DNA from: Nisaea sp.
GTDB lineage: Bacteria; Pseudomonadota; Alphaproteobacteria; Thalassobaculales; Thalassobaculaceae
DNA length: 64,000 nucleotides
Assembly: GCF_017640745.1 (NCBI RefSeq)
Contig: NZ_JAEPQA010000016.1
Span: 47,465 to 111,464 of the forward strand
Direction: 5' to 3'
Shown here: piece after piece, positions 19,520-27,504 of the stretch
Numbering within the stretch: the stretch's first letter is position 1
How the letters are laid out: the number at the start of each line of letters is the position of its first letter
Program-made: the position numbers and the translations under genes
The notes under the pieces: generated by a model
What the model was told of the DNA's origin: nothing
The model's input: the letters and a program-made list of their open reading frames with translations, nothing else
The model's database searches: none

Positions 19520-19599
19520 GCATGCCTGCAAGTGTTTGATTCGGCCGGACCATAGCATGCCCGCTGCCGGGCTTTCGAGACCGCAGACGGAAGCTCAAA

Positions 19600-19747
19600 C
19601 AAAAGGGGCTCGCCTGCGACGAGCCCCGAGGGGAGTTCAGGAAGGATCACGCGCCAGGTCAGGGGGATTGCGTCTGGCCGCGACCGGATGCCGTTGGGGG
19701 AGAACGGCGCTTCCCTGAGCACCACCCTGGCGCGTGGACGTAAAAAA
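19600..19747 (-). ncRNA. Candidate structured small RNA between speE and the glycosyltransferase pair
   Basis: Read on the minus strand, this non-coding stretch has an 11-base perfect inverted repeat (19726-19736 with 19648-19658), an inner TCAGGG/CCCTGA pair, an internal GCCGTT/AACGGC hairpin, and ends in a terminator hairpin with a T-rich tail (19605-19627). A run of seven T lies at its 5' edge. The nested layout resembles a long-hairpin small RNA, but I recognise no known family: the SRP GGAA tetraloop block is absent. It may instead be the structured 3' end of the speD-speE transcript. Confidence 0.3.
19605..19627 (-). terminator. Intrinsic terminator
   Basis: An 8-base stem GGGGCTCG / CGAGCCCC with a 7-base loop is followed on the minus strand by TTTTGTTTG. 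It would end transcripts from speD-speE or from the candidate small RNA, and separates them from the glycosyltransferase genes. Confidence 0.65.
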
Positions 19748-19779
19748 AGACTTAAGCCCGAAGCGCAATTTTTCTGCGG

Positions 19780-20631
19780 TTATGACCGCATCAGTTTGCG
19801 GATGAAGGCCGGCAGACCGAAGGCACCCGCATGGGCTTCCGGCGTGTAATACCGGCAGTCCAGCCCGGCTTCTGCGAAGCGCGGCGCGATCTCCGGGACC
19901 GGTGTCTGGCGCAGCGCGGGATCGTCTGTCGCCCAGCCGAACGCCATGAACCCGCCCTGGTAGGTCGGTACCGCCGCGGTGTAGAACCAGACATCGGCGA
20001 AATGCGGGCTGAGCCGGTCGAAGGAATTGGTGACCTCGCTGCCCTGAACGAACGGCACACCGTTCTGCGTGACGAGAATGCCGCCCTCGGTCAGGCAGCG
20101 CTTGCAGGCCTTGTAGAAGCTCTCGCGGAACAGCACCTCGCCGGGACCGATCGGATCGGTGGAATCGACGATGATGACGTCCCACCTGCCATCCGTCTCC
20201 TCGACGAACCTGGCACCGTCGGCGATCTGCAGGTCGAGCCGCGGATTGTCGAAGGCACCGTTGCTGATCGACGGCAGATGCTTCACGCACATGTCGACCA
20301 CGCCGCGGTCGATCTCGACCATCGTCACCTGCTCGACGGAGGTATGGCGGAGCGCTTCCCGGGCCATGCCGCCGTCGCCGCCGCCGATGATGAGCACGCG
20401 CTTCGCCCGGCCATGGGCCAGGATCGGCACGTGCGTCAGCATCTCATGATAGACGAACTCGTCACCCTCGGTGGTCTGAACGATGCCGTCGAGCGCCATG
20501 ACGCGCCCGAAGACATTGTTCTCGAAGATCACGAGATCCTGGTGCTCCGTCCGCTCCCGGAAGAGCACCTTGTCCATTGTCAGCCGCTGTCCGTATCCGT
20601 TGTGAAGGGTTTCGTTGAACCACTCACTCAT
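19780..20631 (-). CDS. speE: Spermidine synthase (polyamine aminopropyltransferase)
   Basis: 283 residues, usual length. It transfers the aminopropyl group from decarboxylated S-adenosylmethionine to putrescine. Motifs seen: [21 protein letters not shown] (gatekeeping loop region), [14 protein letters not shown] (nucleotide-binding glycine loop), VDMCVKHLP and [10 protein letters not shown] containing the catalytic Asp. The start codon overlaps the stop of speD by 4 bases (ATGA), so the two polyamine genes are coupled. Transcription probably ends at the hairpins around 19605-19760. Confidence 0.97.
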   Translation of the reverse strand: MSEWFNETLHNGYGQRLTMDKVLFRERTEHQDLVIFENNVFGRVMALDGIVQTTEGDEFVYHEMLTHVPILAHGRAKRVLIIGGGDGGMAREALRHTSVEQVTMVEIDRGVVDMCVKHLPSISNGAFDNPRLDLQIADGARFVEETDGRWDVIIVDSTDPIGPGEVLFRESFYKACKRCLTEGGILVTQNGVPFVQGSEVTNSFDRLSPHFADVWFYTAAVPTYQGGFMAFGWATDDPALRQTPVPEIAPRFAEAGLDCRYYTPEAHAGAFGLPAFIRKLMRS

Positions 20632-21140
20632 ACGGTCAGGCCCCGCTTCAGGTCATTGAGCTGCACCGCGTCGGGACGGAACGCCCGGCGCAGAACTGCA
20701 ATGGCCTTATGCGGCTCGGCATCTCCGCACATGAACACGTCGAGCGCGGCATAGCCCCGCTCCGGCCAGGTGTGGATGCTGATATGCGACTCTGCGAGCA
20801 CCGCGACACCGGACACGCCGCCATTCGGCGTGAAATGGTGCAGGTGAATGTGCAGCAGCGTGGCGCCAGAGACCTCGACGGCCTCCCGCAGCGTCTCCTC
20901 GATATGCTCGAGTTCGTCGAGCCGCGAGGCGCCGACCAGATCGATAATCAGGTGCGTGCCGGCGAAGACCAGTCCGTCCTTCTTCACGAAATGGTCGAGC
21001 GACGAATCCGAGTAGCTCGGAGTCAGCGGAATGACCGTGCCATCGTGACCTTTGGCCGTGCCGGTGATGTCGGAATTGGTTCTGCTCGGCTGAGTATCCG
21101 AGTCCATCCCCAAATCAGCGAAGGCGATGTTTCGATCCAT
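20628..21140 (-). CDS. speD: S-adenosylmethionine decarboxylase proenzyme
   Basis: 170 residues from the ATG at 21140, which has a strong AGGAGGGG site. It makes decarboxylated SAM for SpeE. The self-cleaving site is in [13 protein letters not shown]: cleavage before Ser118 would create the pyruvoyl group, and [11 protein letters not shown] completes the family core. The first ~50 residues are an extension not found in the short bacterial SpeD (about 120-130 residues); they look low in structure. It is the first gene of the speD-speE operon. Confidence 0.95.
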   Translation of the reverse strand: MDRNIAFADLGMDSDTQPSRTNSDITGTAKGHDGTVIPLTPSYSDSSLDHFVKKDGLVFAGTHLIIDLVGASRLDELEHIEETLREAVEVSGATLLHIHLHHFTPNGGVSGVAVLAESHISIHTWPERGYAALDVFMCGDAEPHKAIAVLRRAFRPDAVQLNDLKRGLTV

Positions 21141-21417
21141 CAACCCCTCCTATCCAGTAGATGTCCCAGTTACCCCGTCGCATCCCGCTTGCCGCAACAC
21201 CGTTGGGCGGAATGGTCTGGCGTTCCTTTCGTTTCCGCACGATGCGGATATAGGCGCGGGGTTCTGAGGCTTTTTCCCTTGCTCCGCAAGCGAAATCTCA
21301 AAATCCGCGTAAAAAAATTCGACCGGGCTTGCTCCGCGATTTCGCAGCGCCTTCCCGGCCGGATTTCGTGCTCGAAACGTGCGCATTATGTGCGCCTGAG
21401 TCAAGGGGTTTATATGG

Positions 21418-21822
21418 CTATTTTTTTGGGGTCCGGTATGCGATGCAGTCGATCTCGACAAGCGCCTTCCGAGCGATGCCCGTGACCCCGATGCAGGTCC
21501 TCGCCGGACGCGTTTCGGCGTTGAAATATTCGGCATAGACAGCGTTCATCGCCTCGTAGTCCCGTTCGAATTCCGTCAGGAACACACGGGCGGAGACGAC
21601 ATGGCTGAAATCGAGCCCGAGCCCGTCCAGCACGATCCGGAGATTCTCCATCGTGCGCCGGGTCTGCGCCTCGATCCCCTCGGGCAAGGGCCTCGCATCA
21701 TCCTCGGGATCGGTCGCGAGCTGGCCGGTGATCAGACACCAGCCGTCGATCTCGACCGCATGGCTGTAGGGCGCGACCGGTGCCGGCGCGCGGTCCATCA
21801 GATGGAATACTGGTGCTGTCAT
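21418..21822 (-). CDS. RidA/YjgF family protein
   Basis: 134 residues from ATG 21822, normal RidA length. RidA proteins hydrolyse reactive enamine/imine intermediates released by PLP enzymes; some relatives have other roles. Conserved features are YSHAVEIDGWCLITGQLA, MENLRIVLDGLGLDFSHVV and RPARTCIGV, which includes the Arg that binds the substrate carboxylate. It starts 1 base after the stop of the DUF1289 gene and is likely cotranscribed with it. It is the last gene of that unit; a 278-base gap follows before speD. Confidence 0.9.
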   Translation of the reverse strand: MTAPVFHLMDRAPAPVAPYSHAVEIDGWCLITGQLATDPEDDARPLPEGIEAQTRRTMENLRIVLDGLGLDFSHVVSARVFLTEFERDYEAMNAVYAEYFNAETRPARTCIGVTGIARKALVEIDCIAYRTPKK

Positions 21823-21823
21823 T

Positions 21824-22063
21824 TCACTCTCCCATGTCGGCATCTGCCCGCCTCATTTCCCCCCGGCGCCGGTTGCGCCGCCGCGGCCTTGGTGCCGCCG
21901 TTCCCCGGCGGTCATGCAGCTCGCCGACGATCCGGAGCCGTTCGGCATTCTCGAAACGCGCCCAGCCGGCGATCTCCTGGATCGTGCGCCAGCAGCCGAG
22001 ACAGTAGCCGCTTTCGCGGTCGATCTGGCAAACGGCAACACAGGGAGAAGGAATGTCGGTCAT
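21824..22063 (-). CDS. DUF1289 family cysteine-rich small protein
   Basis: 79 residues. The N-terminus carries four cysteines (Cys8, Cys12, Cys21, Cys24) in the DUF1289 pattern PCVAVCQID...GYCLGCWRT, which looks like a small metal-binding knuckle, then EIAGWA. The last ~30 residues are very arginine-rich (RPRRRNRRRGEMRR), which may bind nucleic acid or be disordered. Function unknown in this family. It is immediately upstream of the RidA gene on the same strand. Confidence 0.85.
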   Translation of the reverse strand: MTDIPSPCVAVCQIDRESGYCLGCWRTIQEIAGWARFENAERLRIVGELHDRRGTAAPRPRRRNRRRGEMRRADADMGE

Positions 22064-22119
22064 GCGCGGCTCGCAATTGTCTCAGGTTCCGGCAGTCCCG
22101 GAGCATGACAGAAATAAAA

Positions 22120-22147
22120 ACGGCGTGGATCCGAAAATCCACGCCGT
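22120..22147 (-). terminator. Intrinsic terminator of the PfpI-like gene
   Basis: An 11-base perfect stem (ACGGCGTGGAT / ATCCACGCCGT) with a 6-base loop, followed on the minus strand by TTTTATTTC. Classic rho-independent terminator 29 bases after the stop at 22176. Confidence 0.85.
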
Positions 22148-22175
22148 CAGCGTCAGGTATTGACCGGAAGGTGCC

Positions 22176-22745
22176 TTAGGCGGCTTCGGTCACGTCGCTT
22201 TCGTAAGCCGAGACCAGCGCGACGAAGCTCTGCACCAGATCGGCAACGCCTTCGGCGCCATTCGCGGTCACGAGGTTGCCTTCGGTGACGGACGCGGTCT
22301 CTTCCCAGCTCGCACCGGCGGCTTCGAGCGCTTCGCGGGTGTCGGCGGAGGAAGTGACGGTCCGGCCTTTGGCGTCCTCGATGGTGACCAGCAGGGAAGC
22401 CGCGTCACCGATCAGCGCGACCGGCATGCCGGCGCGCAGGAAAGCCTTAAGGATGCGCTGGGCGTGCGGGTCTTCCGCAAGCTTCTCGACGCCGCGGACA
22501 CCACCCGGAACGACGAGACCGTCGTAATCGACGGCCAGGGTATCGGCCAAGTCCGCGTCAACCGGGAAGAAATGGCCCCAAGAGCCGTCGTACCAGCCAT
22601 TGACCAGACCGGTAGCGCGGGAAACGGCCTTGACCGTCGCGCCGGAGGCCAGCAGCTGCTTTTGCGGCTCGACGAACTCGATTTCGTCAAACCCGTTGGC
22701 GACCATGATTGCAATATTTTTTCCGGTGAGCGGCTTGTCCTGCAT
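22176..22745 (-). CDS. DJ-1/PfpI-family protein lacking the catalytic cysteine
   Basis: 189 residues, typical for the PfpI/DJ-1 class I amidotransferase fold: IAIMVANGFDEIEF at the start (with the conserved acidic residue), YDGLVVPGGVRGVEKL in the middle. The nucleophile elbow, normally A-I-C-H-G-P, reads ALIGDAASLL here, with Gly113-Asp114 replacing Cys-His. The usual glyoxalase/protease/deglycase chemistry is therefore unlikely as read. It may be a binding or chaperone-like protein. Monocistronic, with its own terminator; the ribosome site AGGAGAA precedes the ATG. Confidence 0.88.
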   Translation of the reverse strand: MQDKPLTGKNIAIMVANGFDEIEFVEPQKQLLASGATVKAVSRATGLVNGWYDGSWGHFFPVDADLADTLAVDYDGLVVPGGVRGVEKLAEDPHAQRILKAFLRAGMPVALIGDAASLLVTIEDAKGRTVTSSADTREALEAAGASWEETASVTEGNLVTANGAEGVADLVQSFVALVSAYESDVTEAA

Positions 22746-23065
22746 TTAGTTCTCCTTTTTGTCAGCGTCTCGTCGGTCGGGCGGCGCGGCCGTAAGCGGT
22801 CCAGTGAGGGACTCCCGGAACGAGCCGAAAAGTCGGCACCGGAAGCCAGATCTCGTTTAAACGCCGAATTTGGGCAGGATCCCAACCAGTCAGGTCAAAG
22901 CCGATGGAGGGATCGAGTTACATGAAACCGACGAGCCTTAGCTCGCGAGGGGGAAATAGCGAAATTCGCCGTGAAATTCAAGTCGCGAGATGTGCATGGC
23001 TGCCCTGCATAGGGAATTCGGGAGCTTTACGGAATTTTCACATCCGCCAAATCGCCCAAGAGGAC
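22746..23065 (-). other. Gap between the PfpI-like gene and tRNA-Gly
   Basis: 320 bases with no convincing gene on either strand. It must contain the promoter of the minus-strand PfpI-like gene; a TTGACC hexamer near 22893 on the minus strand is a possible -35 but no good -10 follows. The 3' side flanks the tRNA terminus (CCA at 23066). No integrase or direct repeat of the tRNA end was seen. Confidence 0.5.
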
Positions 23066-23139
23066 TGGAGCGGGTGATGGGAATCGAACCCACGTATTCA
23101 GCTTGGGAAGCTGATGTTCTACCATTGAACTACACCCGC
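23066..23139 (-). tRNA. tRNA-Gly (anticodon CCC)
   Basis: 74 bases including an encoded CCA end. The 7-base acceptor stem GCGGGTG/CACCCGC, D-arm, 5-base anticodon stem TCAGC/GCTGA with loop TTCCCAA, and T-arm with TTCGATT all fold. The anticodon CCC (complement of bases 23105-23107) reads GGG glycine codons. Confidence 0.95.
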
Positions 23140-23304
23140 AACGCTCCAAACATGCGCAAGCACTGCCTTGCTTACAAGTGAAATCATCTGATAGACATTT
23201 AACCAACATTAAACTTGTCGAAGCTAAGAAATTAGCCGGGGTGCGCGTGATGTGTGCCAGGCAATATCGGGAAGCCGAAGAAATCGGCTGAAGCGGAGGT
23301 AAGA

Positions 23305-24576
23305 ATGGTCTCCTCAACCGTAGACGGGATTTCCGGGCTCGCGACCCTGACGTCCGATACCGGAACTCTGACGATCACATCCGGAACACTTATCGCCTCC
23401 AGTCTCGATTCCGCCCGCGGTTATGCCACGATCACCGTGAACAGCAACGCGGCGCACGTCATTACCTTCGCCCAGAATTATCTGTTCAATTCCGCCGGAA
23501 CGATCACGATCAGTTTCAGCAGCACGCTCGGCGTGACCGTTTCGGGAGTCAATCTGCTCGGAACGCAGACCAAGATATCGGCCAGTCTGACGGCGGCAGC
23601 CGACACCTTCACCGGCGGGCCGGATGGCGACACCGTCTCCGGCGGAGACGGCAACGACGTGCTCTATGGCGGCACCGGCCTCGGCGCCGACCTGCTCTAT
23701 GGCGGGAATGCCAACGATGTGGTGTACGGGAACGTCGGTGCAGACAGCCTCTACGGCGATGCCGGCATGGATACGCTGTTCGGCGGCCAGGGCGATGACT
23801 CCATATTTGGCGGCGCCGGAAACGACACGATCATCGCAGGCGCCGGCAACGATCAGGTCTCAGGCGACGCGGATTCCGACACGATCATCGGGGGCACCGG
23901 GGACGATTCCCTGTTCGGGAACGACGGACGTGACTTCCTCTACGGGAATTTCGGCAACGACCTCCTGAACGGCGGCGACGGCAACGATCTGCTCTATGGC
24001 GGGAAAGACAACGACCTGGCCTATGGCGGTAGCGGAAACGACATCATCTACGGCAATACAAGCGAAGACACGCTCTATGGCGACGCGGGCGAGGACACGA
24101 TCATGGGCGGCGCCGGGAACGACATCCTGGCCGGCGGCGACAATGCCGACAGATTGGCCGGAAACAAGGGCAGCGATATCATCTACGGCAATGCCGGCAC
24201 CGATCTGATCTACGGCAATCTCGAGAACGACACGATGTATGGTGGCGACGATGCCGACACGCTCTATGGCGGCGGCGGCGACGATGTGCTCTTCGGCGGC
24301 CTCGGCGCGGACATGCTCGCGGGCAACGGCGGCAACGACACGGTGGCCGGCGGAAGCGGCGCGGACACGATCTCGATGATCGGCTCCAACCCCGGCAACG
24401 ACGTGTTCAACGACTTCGAGATCGGGTCGGACCGTATCCTGGTCAATACCGGGACGACCTACACGGCAGCGGCGTCGGGCGCCAACACGCTGATCACGCT
24501 CAGCGGCGGCGGAAGCGTCACCCTCGTCGGCATCTCCCCGGGCTCCGTAAGCGACGGACTGTTCATCTACGGCTGA
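23305..24576 (+). CDS. RTX calcium-binding repeat protein
   Basis: 423 residues from ATG 23305, preceded by a strong GGAGGT site; upstream in-frame codons lack such a site. About residues 1-105 form a non-repeat, beta-rich, Ser/Thr-rich domain of unknown function. About residues 108-365 are nearly continuous nonapeptide RTX repeats (GGDGNDVLYGG type), and the last ~55 residues (GNDVFNDFEIGSDRIL onward) resemble the non-repeat end of type I secreted proteins. Likely secreted and calcium-stabilised. No enzyme domain is visible. It stands alone, right after the tRNA on the opposite strand; no secretion genes are adjacent. Confidence 0.9.
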   Translation: MVSSTVDGISGLATLTSDTGTLTITSGTLIASSLDSARGYATITVNSNAAHVITFAQNYLFNSAGTITISFSSTLGVTVSGVNLLGTQTKISASLTAAADTFTGGPDGDTVSGGDGNDVLYGGTGLGADLLYGGNANDVVYGNVGADSLYGDAGMDTLFGGQGDDSIFGGAGNDTIIAGAGNDQVSGDADSDTIIGGTGDDSLFGNDGRDFLYGNFGNDLLNGGDGNDLLYGGKDNDLAYGGSGNDIIYGNTSEDTLYGDAGEDTIMGGAGNDILAGGDNADRLAGNKGSDIIYGNAGTDLIYGNLENDTMYGGDDADTLYGGGGDDVLFGGLGADMLAGNGGNDTVAGGSGADTISMIGSNPGNDVFNDFEIGSDRILVNTGTTYTAAASGANTLITLSGGGSVTLVGISPGSVSDGLFIYG

Positions 24577-24774
24577 TCCGTTGCGATTTGGCGGGCGTCT
24601 GTAGTCACGACATGGTGAGCCTTTGTGCACCCGGCTCCCCTTGCCGCATCGAGAGCGGCGGGGCACGGTAAGGAAGGTCTGGACTCTTCGCTACGGAGCG
24701 CCACATTTAGCGTCCGAAGAACAGGGCCGCCGGATTGGAACGGTCCCCGGGCACGCGGGCAGGGAGTTCAACGG

Positions 24775-25167
24775 TTGTACAGCGAGATTACAGGCGCGAT
24801 TAGAGTCGTGGTCGAGCCGCGCTATCTTCCCGATCATTCGAACCCGGAAGAACACCGTTTCGTCTGGGCCTATAGCGTCAAGATCGAGAATCTCGGAACA
24901 GACGCGGTTCAGCTGCGCGCCCGCCACTGGCGCATCACCGATGCCCTCGGACGCGAACAGACCGTCGACGGTCCGGGCGTCGTCGGCGAACAACCATTGA
25001 TCCAACCCGGCTCTTCTTTCGAATATACCAGCGGTACGCCGCTCGGAACCTCATCCGGATTCATGAGCGGTCATTACGACATGACGGGTCCGGATGGGCA
25101 GATCTTCACGGTTTCGGTACCCAGTTTCGCGCTGGATCTTCCGGAAGCGGCCGGTCGGCCGCACTGA
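24775..25167 (+). CDS. apaG: ApaG (DUF525) protein
   Basis: 130 residues from a TTG start at 24775, chosen because AGGGAG lies 8 bases upstream and the N-terminus then matches ApaG (LYSEITGAIRVVVEP). The fold is a fibronectin III-like domain; motifs HRFVWAYSVKIENLG, RHWRITDALGR, VVGEQPLIQPG and FMSGHYDM are typical. ApaG binds nucleotides and is linked to cobalt/magnesium homeostasis in enterobacteria; its exact role here is unknown. It stands alone between an RTX gene and folE. Confidence 0.93.
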   Translation: MYSEITGAIRVVVEPRYLPDHSNPEEHRFVWAYSVKIENLGTDAVQLRARHWRITDALGREQTVDGPGVVGEQPLIQPGSSFEYTSGTPLGTSSGFMSGHYDMTGPDGQIFTVSVPSFALDLPEAAGRPH

Positions 25168-25248
25168 GCGGATGCGGGACATCCATGGGAACACTGAGGG
25201 CGTAACCCCATCACAATTCATGCGCCCTTGATTTATGAGGAAATGAAA

Positions 25249-25893
25249 ATGTCGCCATACGACAACGCACTGCGCGCAGAGGCCGCAGCCGGTCAGGACG
25301 CCGGGATCAAGGTCGTCCGGCAGCGCCCATCGCGCGAAGAAGCGGAAGCGGCCGTTCGCACACTGATCGAATGGGCGGGCGACGATCCCGACCGTGAAGG
25401 TCTGGTGGAGACCCCCGAGCGCGTCGTCAGGTCCTACGAGGAGCTCTTCAAGGGCTACTCGAGCGACCCGCAGGTCTATCTCGAGCGCGTTTTCGAGGAG
25501 ACCGCAGACTACCACGAGATGGTGCTGCTGAAGAACATCCGCATGGAGTCGCACTGCGAGCATCACATGCTTCCGGTGATCGGCAAGGTTTCTGTCGCCT
25601 ATATGCCGAATAACCGGGTGGTCGGCGTCAGCAAACTCGCCCGCGTCGTCGAGACCTTCTCCAAGCGCCTGCAAATCCAGGAAACGATGACGGCGCAGAT
25701 CGCCACCACCATCCAGGAGGTGCTGGAGCCCAAAGGGGTGGCGGTGCTGGTCGAGGCGGTCCATCAGTGCATGACCACGCGCGGCGTCTGCAAACCCGGC
25801 GCAAGCATGGTAACCAAGTCCCTGACCGGCTGTTTCAAGGAGGACGCCGAGCTCCGCAAGGAATTCTTCGACCTCGTCACCAAGGGCGACTAG
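25249..25893 (+). CDS. folE: GTP cyclohydrolase I
   Basis: 214 residues from ATG 25249 (MSPYDNAL), with GAGGA 8 bases upstream; an ATG two codons earlier is also possible. It opens GTP to dihydroneopterin triphosphate, first step of folate synthesis. Zinc ligands appear as Cys and His in ESHCEHHMLP and Cys in TTRGVCKPGASM; RLQIQETMTAQIA and VAVLVEAVHQCM are the other conserved blocks. Full length for the type IA enzyme. A short GC-rich hairpin follows the gene. Confidence 0.97.
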   Translation: MSPYDNALRAEAAAGQDAGIKVVRQRPSREEAEAAVRTLIEWAGDDPDREGLVETPERVVRSYEELFKGYSSDPQVYLERVFEETADYHEMVLLKNIRMESHCEHHMLPVIGKVSVAYMPNNRVVGVSKLARVVETFSKRLQIQETMTAQIATTIQEVLEPKGVAVLVEAVHQCMTTRGVCKPGASMVTKSLTGCFKEDAELRKEFFDLVTKGD

Positions 25894-25914
25894 GCCCCAA
25901 CGGCGGGCATCGGG

Positions 25915-25935
25915 CCGCGCCCTTCCCGGGCGCGG
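25915..25935 (+). terminator. Possible terminator after folE
   Basis: An 8-base stem CCGCGCCC / GGGCGCGG with a 5-base loop lies 22 bases after the folE stop. There is no T-run, so this may be a weak or Rho-assisted end. Confidence 0.4.
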
Positions 25936-26024
25936 ATACCCGCACCGCCTTTTCCGGACTGGACATCGCGCCGATGGCGGTCCAATGATCCACGCTCTGT
26001 GCGCAACGCAAGGGGAGCTTGGAC

Positions 26025-27476
26025 TTGGTCGCCTTTGGTCCGGTCCTTCATATTGTCGGCCTTCTGATGTCGATCATGGCAATCGCCATGCTTCTGCCGG
26101 CCGGCGTCGATCTCGCCTTGGGCAATCCCGACTGGGAGGTGTTCACTGGCGCGGCAGCCCTGTCGCTCTTCATCGGCGTGTCGCTGATGCTGACGACGAA
26201 CAGCCCGTCCGTCTCGACCCTCAGCCTGCGGCAAGCCTTCCTGCTGACCACGCTGAGCTGGCTGACGATCGCCATGGTCGCGGCCCTGCCCTTTGCCTTT
26301 TCGCAGCTCGACATGACCGTCGCCGACGCTTTCTTCGAGAGCATGTCCGGCGTCACGACCACCGGCTCGACCGTGATCGTCGGCCTCGATCACGCGCCGC
26401 CCGGCATCCTGCTCTGGCGCGCGCTGCTGCAATGGCTCGGTGGCATCGGGATCATCGTCATGGCGCTTGCCGTGCTCCCGATGCTGAGCGTCGGCGGCAT
26501 GCAGCTCTTCCAGACCGAAGCTTTCGACACGCCGGACAAGGTCGTGCCCCGCGCGGCACAGCTGGCAGGCGGGATCAGCGGTATCTATCTCGCGCTGACC
26601 GCGGCCTGGGCGGCAGGTCTTTGGGCGGCGGGCCTTCCCGGCTTCGACGCCATCGCGCATGCGATGACCACGATCGCGACCGGCGGGTACTCGACCAAGG
26701 ACGCGTCGGTCGGGCATTTCGACAATGTGGTGGTCGACTGGATCGTGGTCGCCGGCATGATCGTCGGCAGCCTGCCCTTCGTCTATTACCTGCGCATGAT
26801 GCGCGGCTCGATCCGGCCGATCTTCCGCGACAGCCAGGTGAAGTGGTTCTTCGCGATCGTCACCGTCGTGGTCGGCTCGGTGACGATCTGGAACTGGCAG
26901 GAGCTCGACTATCCGCTGCATGACGCGGTGCGCTACGCCGCCTTCAACATCATCTCGGTGATGACCGGAACCGGTTATGCCACGACGGATTACGGAATCT
27001 GGGGCGGCTTTCCCGTCACCCTCGTCATCTGCCTGATGTTCGTCGGCGGCTGCGCCGGATCGACGACCTGCGGCATCAAGATCTTCCGCATCCAGGTGCT
27101 CTACGCGACCGCGCAGGTGCAGATCGAGCGCCTGCTCAGGCCGCACGGCGTCTTCATTCCCTACTATAACCACAAGCCGATCCCGGAGACGGTCTCCGAG
27201 TCGGTCATGGGCTTCTTCTTCCTCTACATGCTGTGTTTCGGCATCCTTGCCGCGCTGCTCGCCGCGATCGGCCTGGATTTCATCACCGCAGTCTCGGGCG
27301 CAGCCACCGCGATCAGCAATGTCGGGCCCGGTCTCGGGCCGATCATCGGGCCGGCCGGCAATTTCGACTCATTGCCCGACAGCGCCAAATGGCTCTTGTC
27401 ATTCGGCATGCTGCTGGGCAGGTTGGAGCTCTTCACCGTTCTGGTGATGCTCTCTCCCTCTTTCTGGCGCCGCTGA
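26025..27476 (+). CDS. trkH: Trk/Ktr potassium uptake channel subunit TrkH
   Basis: 483 residues, about ten hydrophobic segments. TrkH forms the inner-membrane K+ translocation pore and works with a cytosolic TrkA gating subunit (not in this window). The four selectivity-filter-like loops are visible: GVTTTGST, TIATGGYST, VMTGTGYAT and AISNVGPGLG. The start is uncertain: the TTG at 26025 has AGGGGAG at a good 7-base distance, while the TTG two codons upstream is too close to that site. The argE-like gene follows after 28 bases on the same strand. Confidence 0.93.
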   Translation: MVAFGPVLHIVGLLMSIMAIAMLLPAGVDLALGNPDWEVFTGAAALSLFIGVSLMLTTNSPSVSTLSLRQAFLLTTLSWLTIAMVAALPFAFSQLDMTVADAFFESMSGVTTTGSTVIVGLDHAPPGILLWRALLQWLGGIGIIVMALAVLPMLSVGGMQLFQTEAFDTPDKVVPRAAQLAGGISGIYLALTAAWAAGLWAAGLPGFDAIAHAMTTIATGGYSTKDASVGHFDNVVVDWIVVAGMIVGSLPFVYYLRMMRGSIRPIFRDSQVKWFFAIVTVVVGSVTIWNWQELDYPLHDAVRYAAFNIISVMTGTGYATTDYGIWGGFPVTLVICLMFVGGCAGSTTCGIKIFRIQVLYATAQVQIERLLRPHGVFIPYYNHKPIPETVSESVMGFFFLYMLCFGILAALLAAIGLDFITAVSGAATAISNVGPGLGPIIGPAGNFDSLPDSAKWLLSFGMLLGRLELFTVLVMLSPSFWRR

Positions 27477-27504
27477 ACGCCGGCCGAAAGGTATACGACC
27501 AGAT

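Noticed and set aside
19640..19747. SRP 4.5S or 6S RNA
   Set aside because: The conserved SRP GGAA-tetraloop segment is absent, and I cannot match the 6S bubble sequences; it is kept only as an unnamed small RNA candidate.
23066..23305. tRNA-Gly as an integration site for a genomic island
   Set aside because: No integrase, no repeated tRNA 3' end and no change in base composition beyond the AT-rich promoter stretch.
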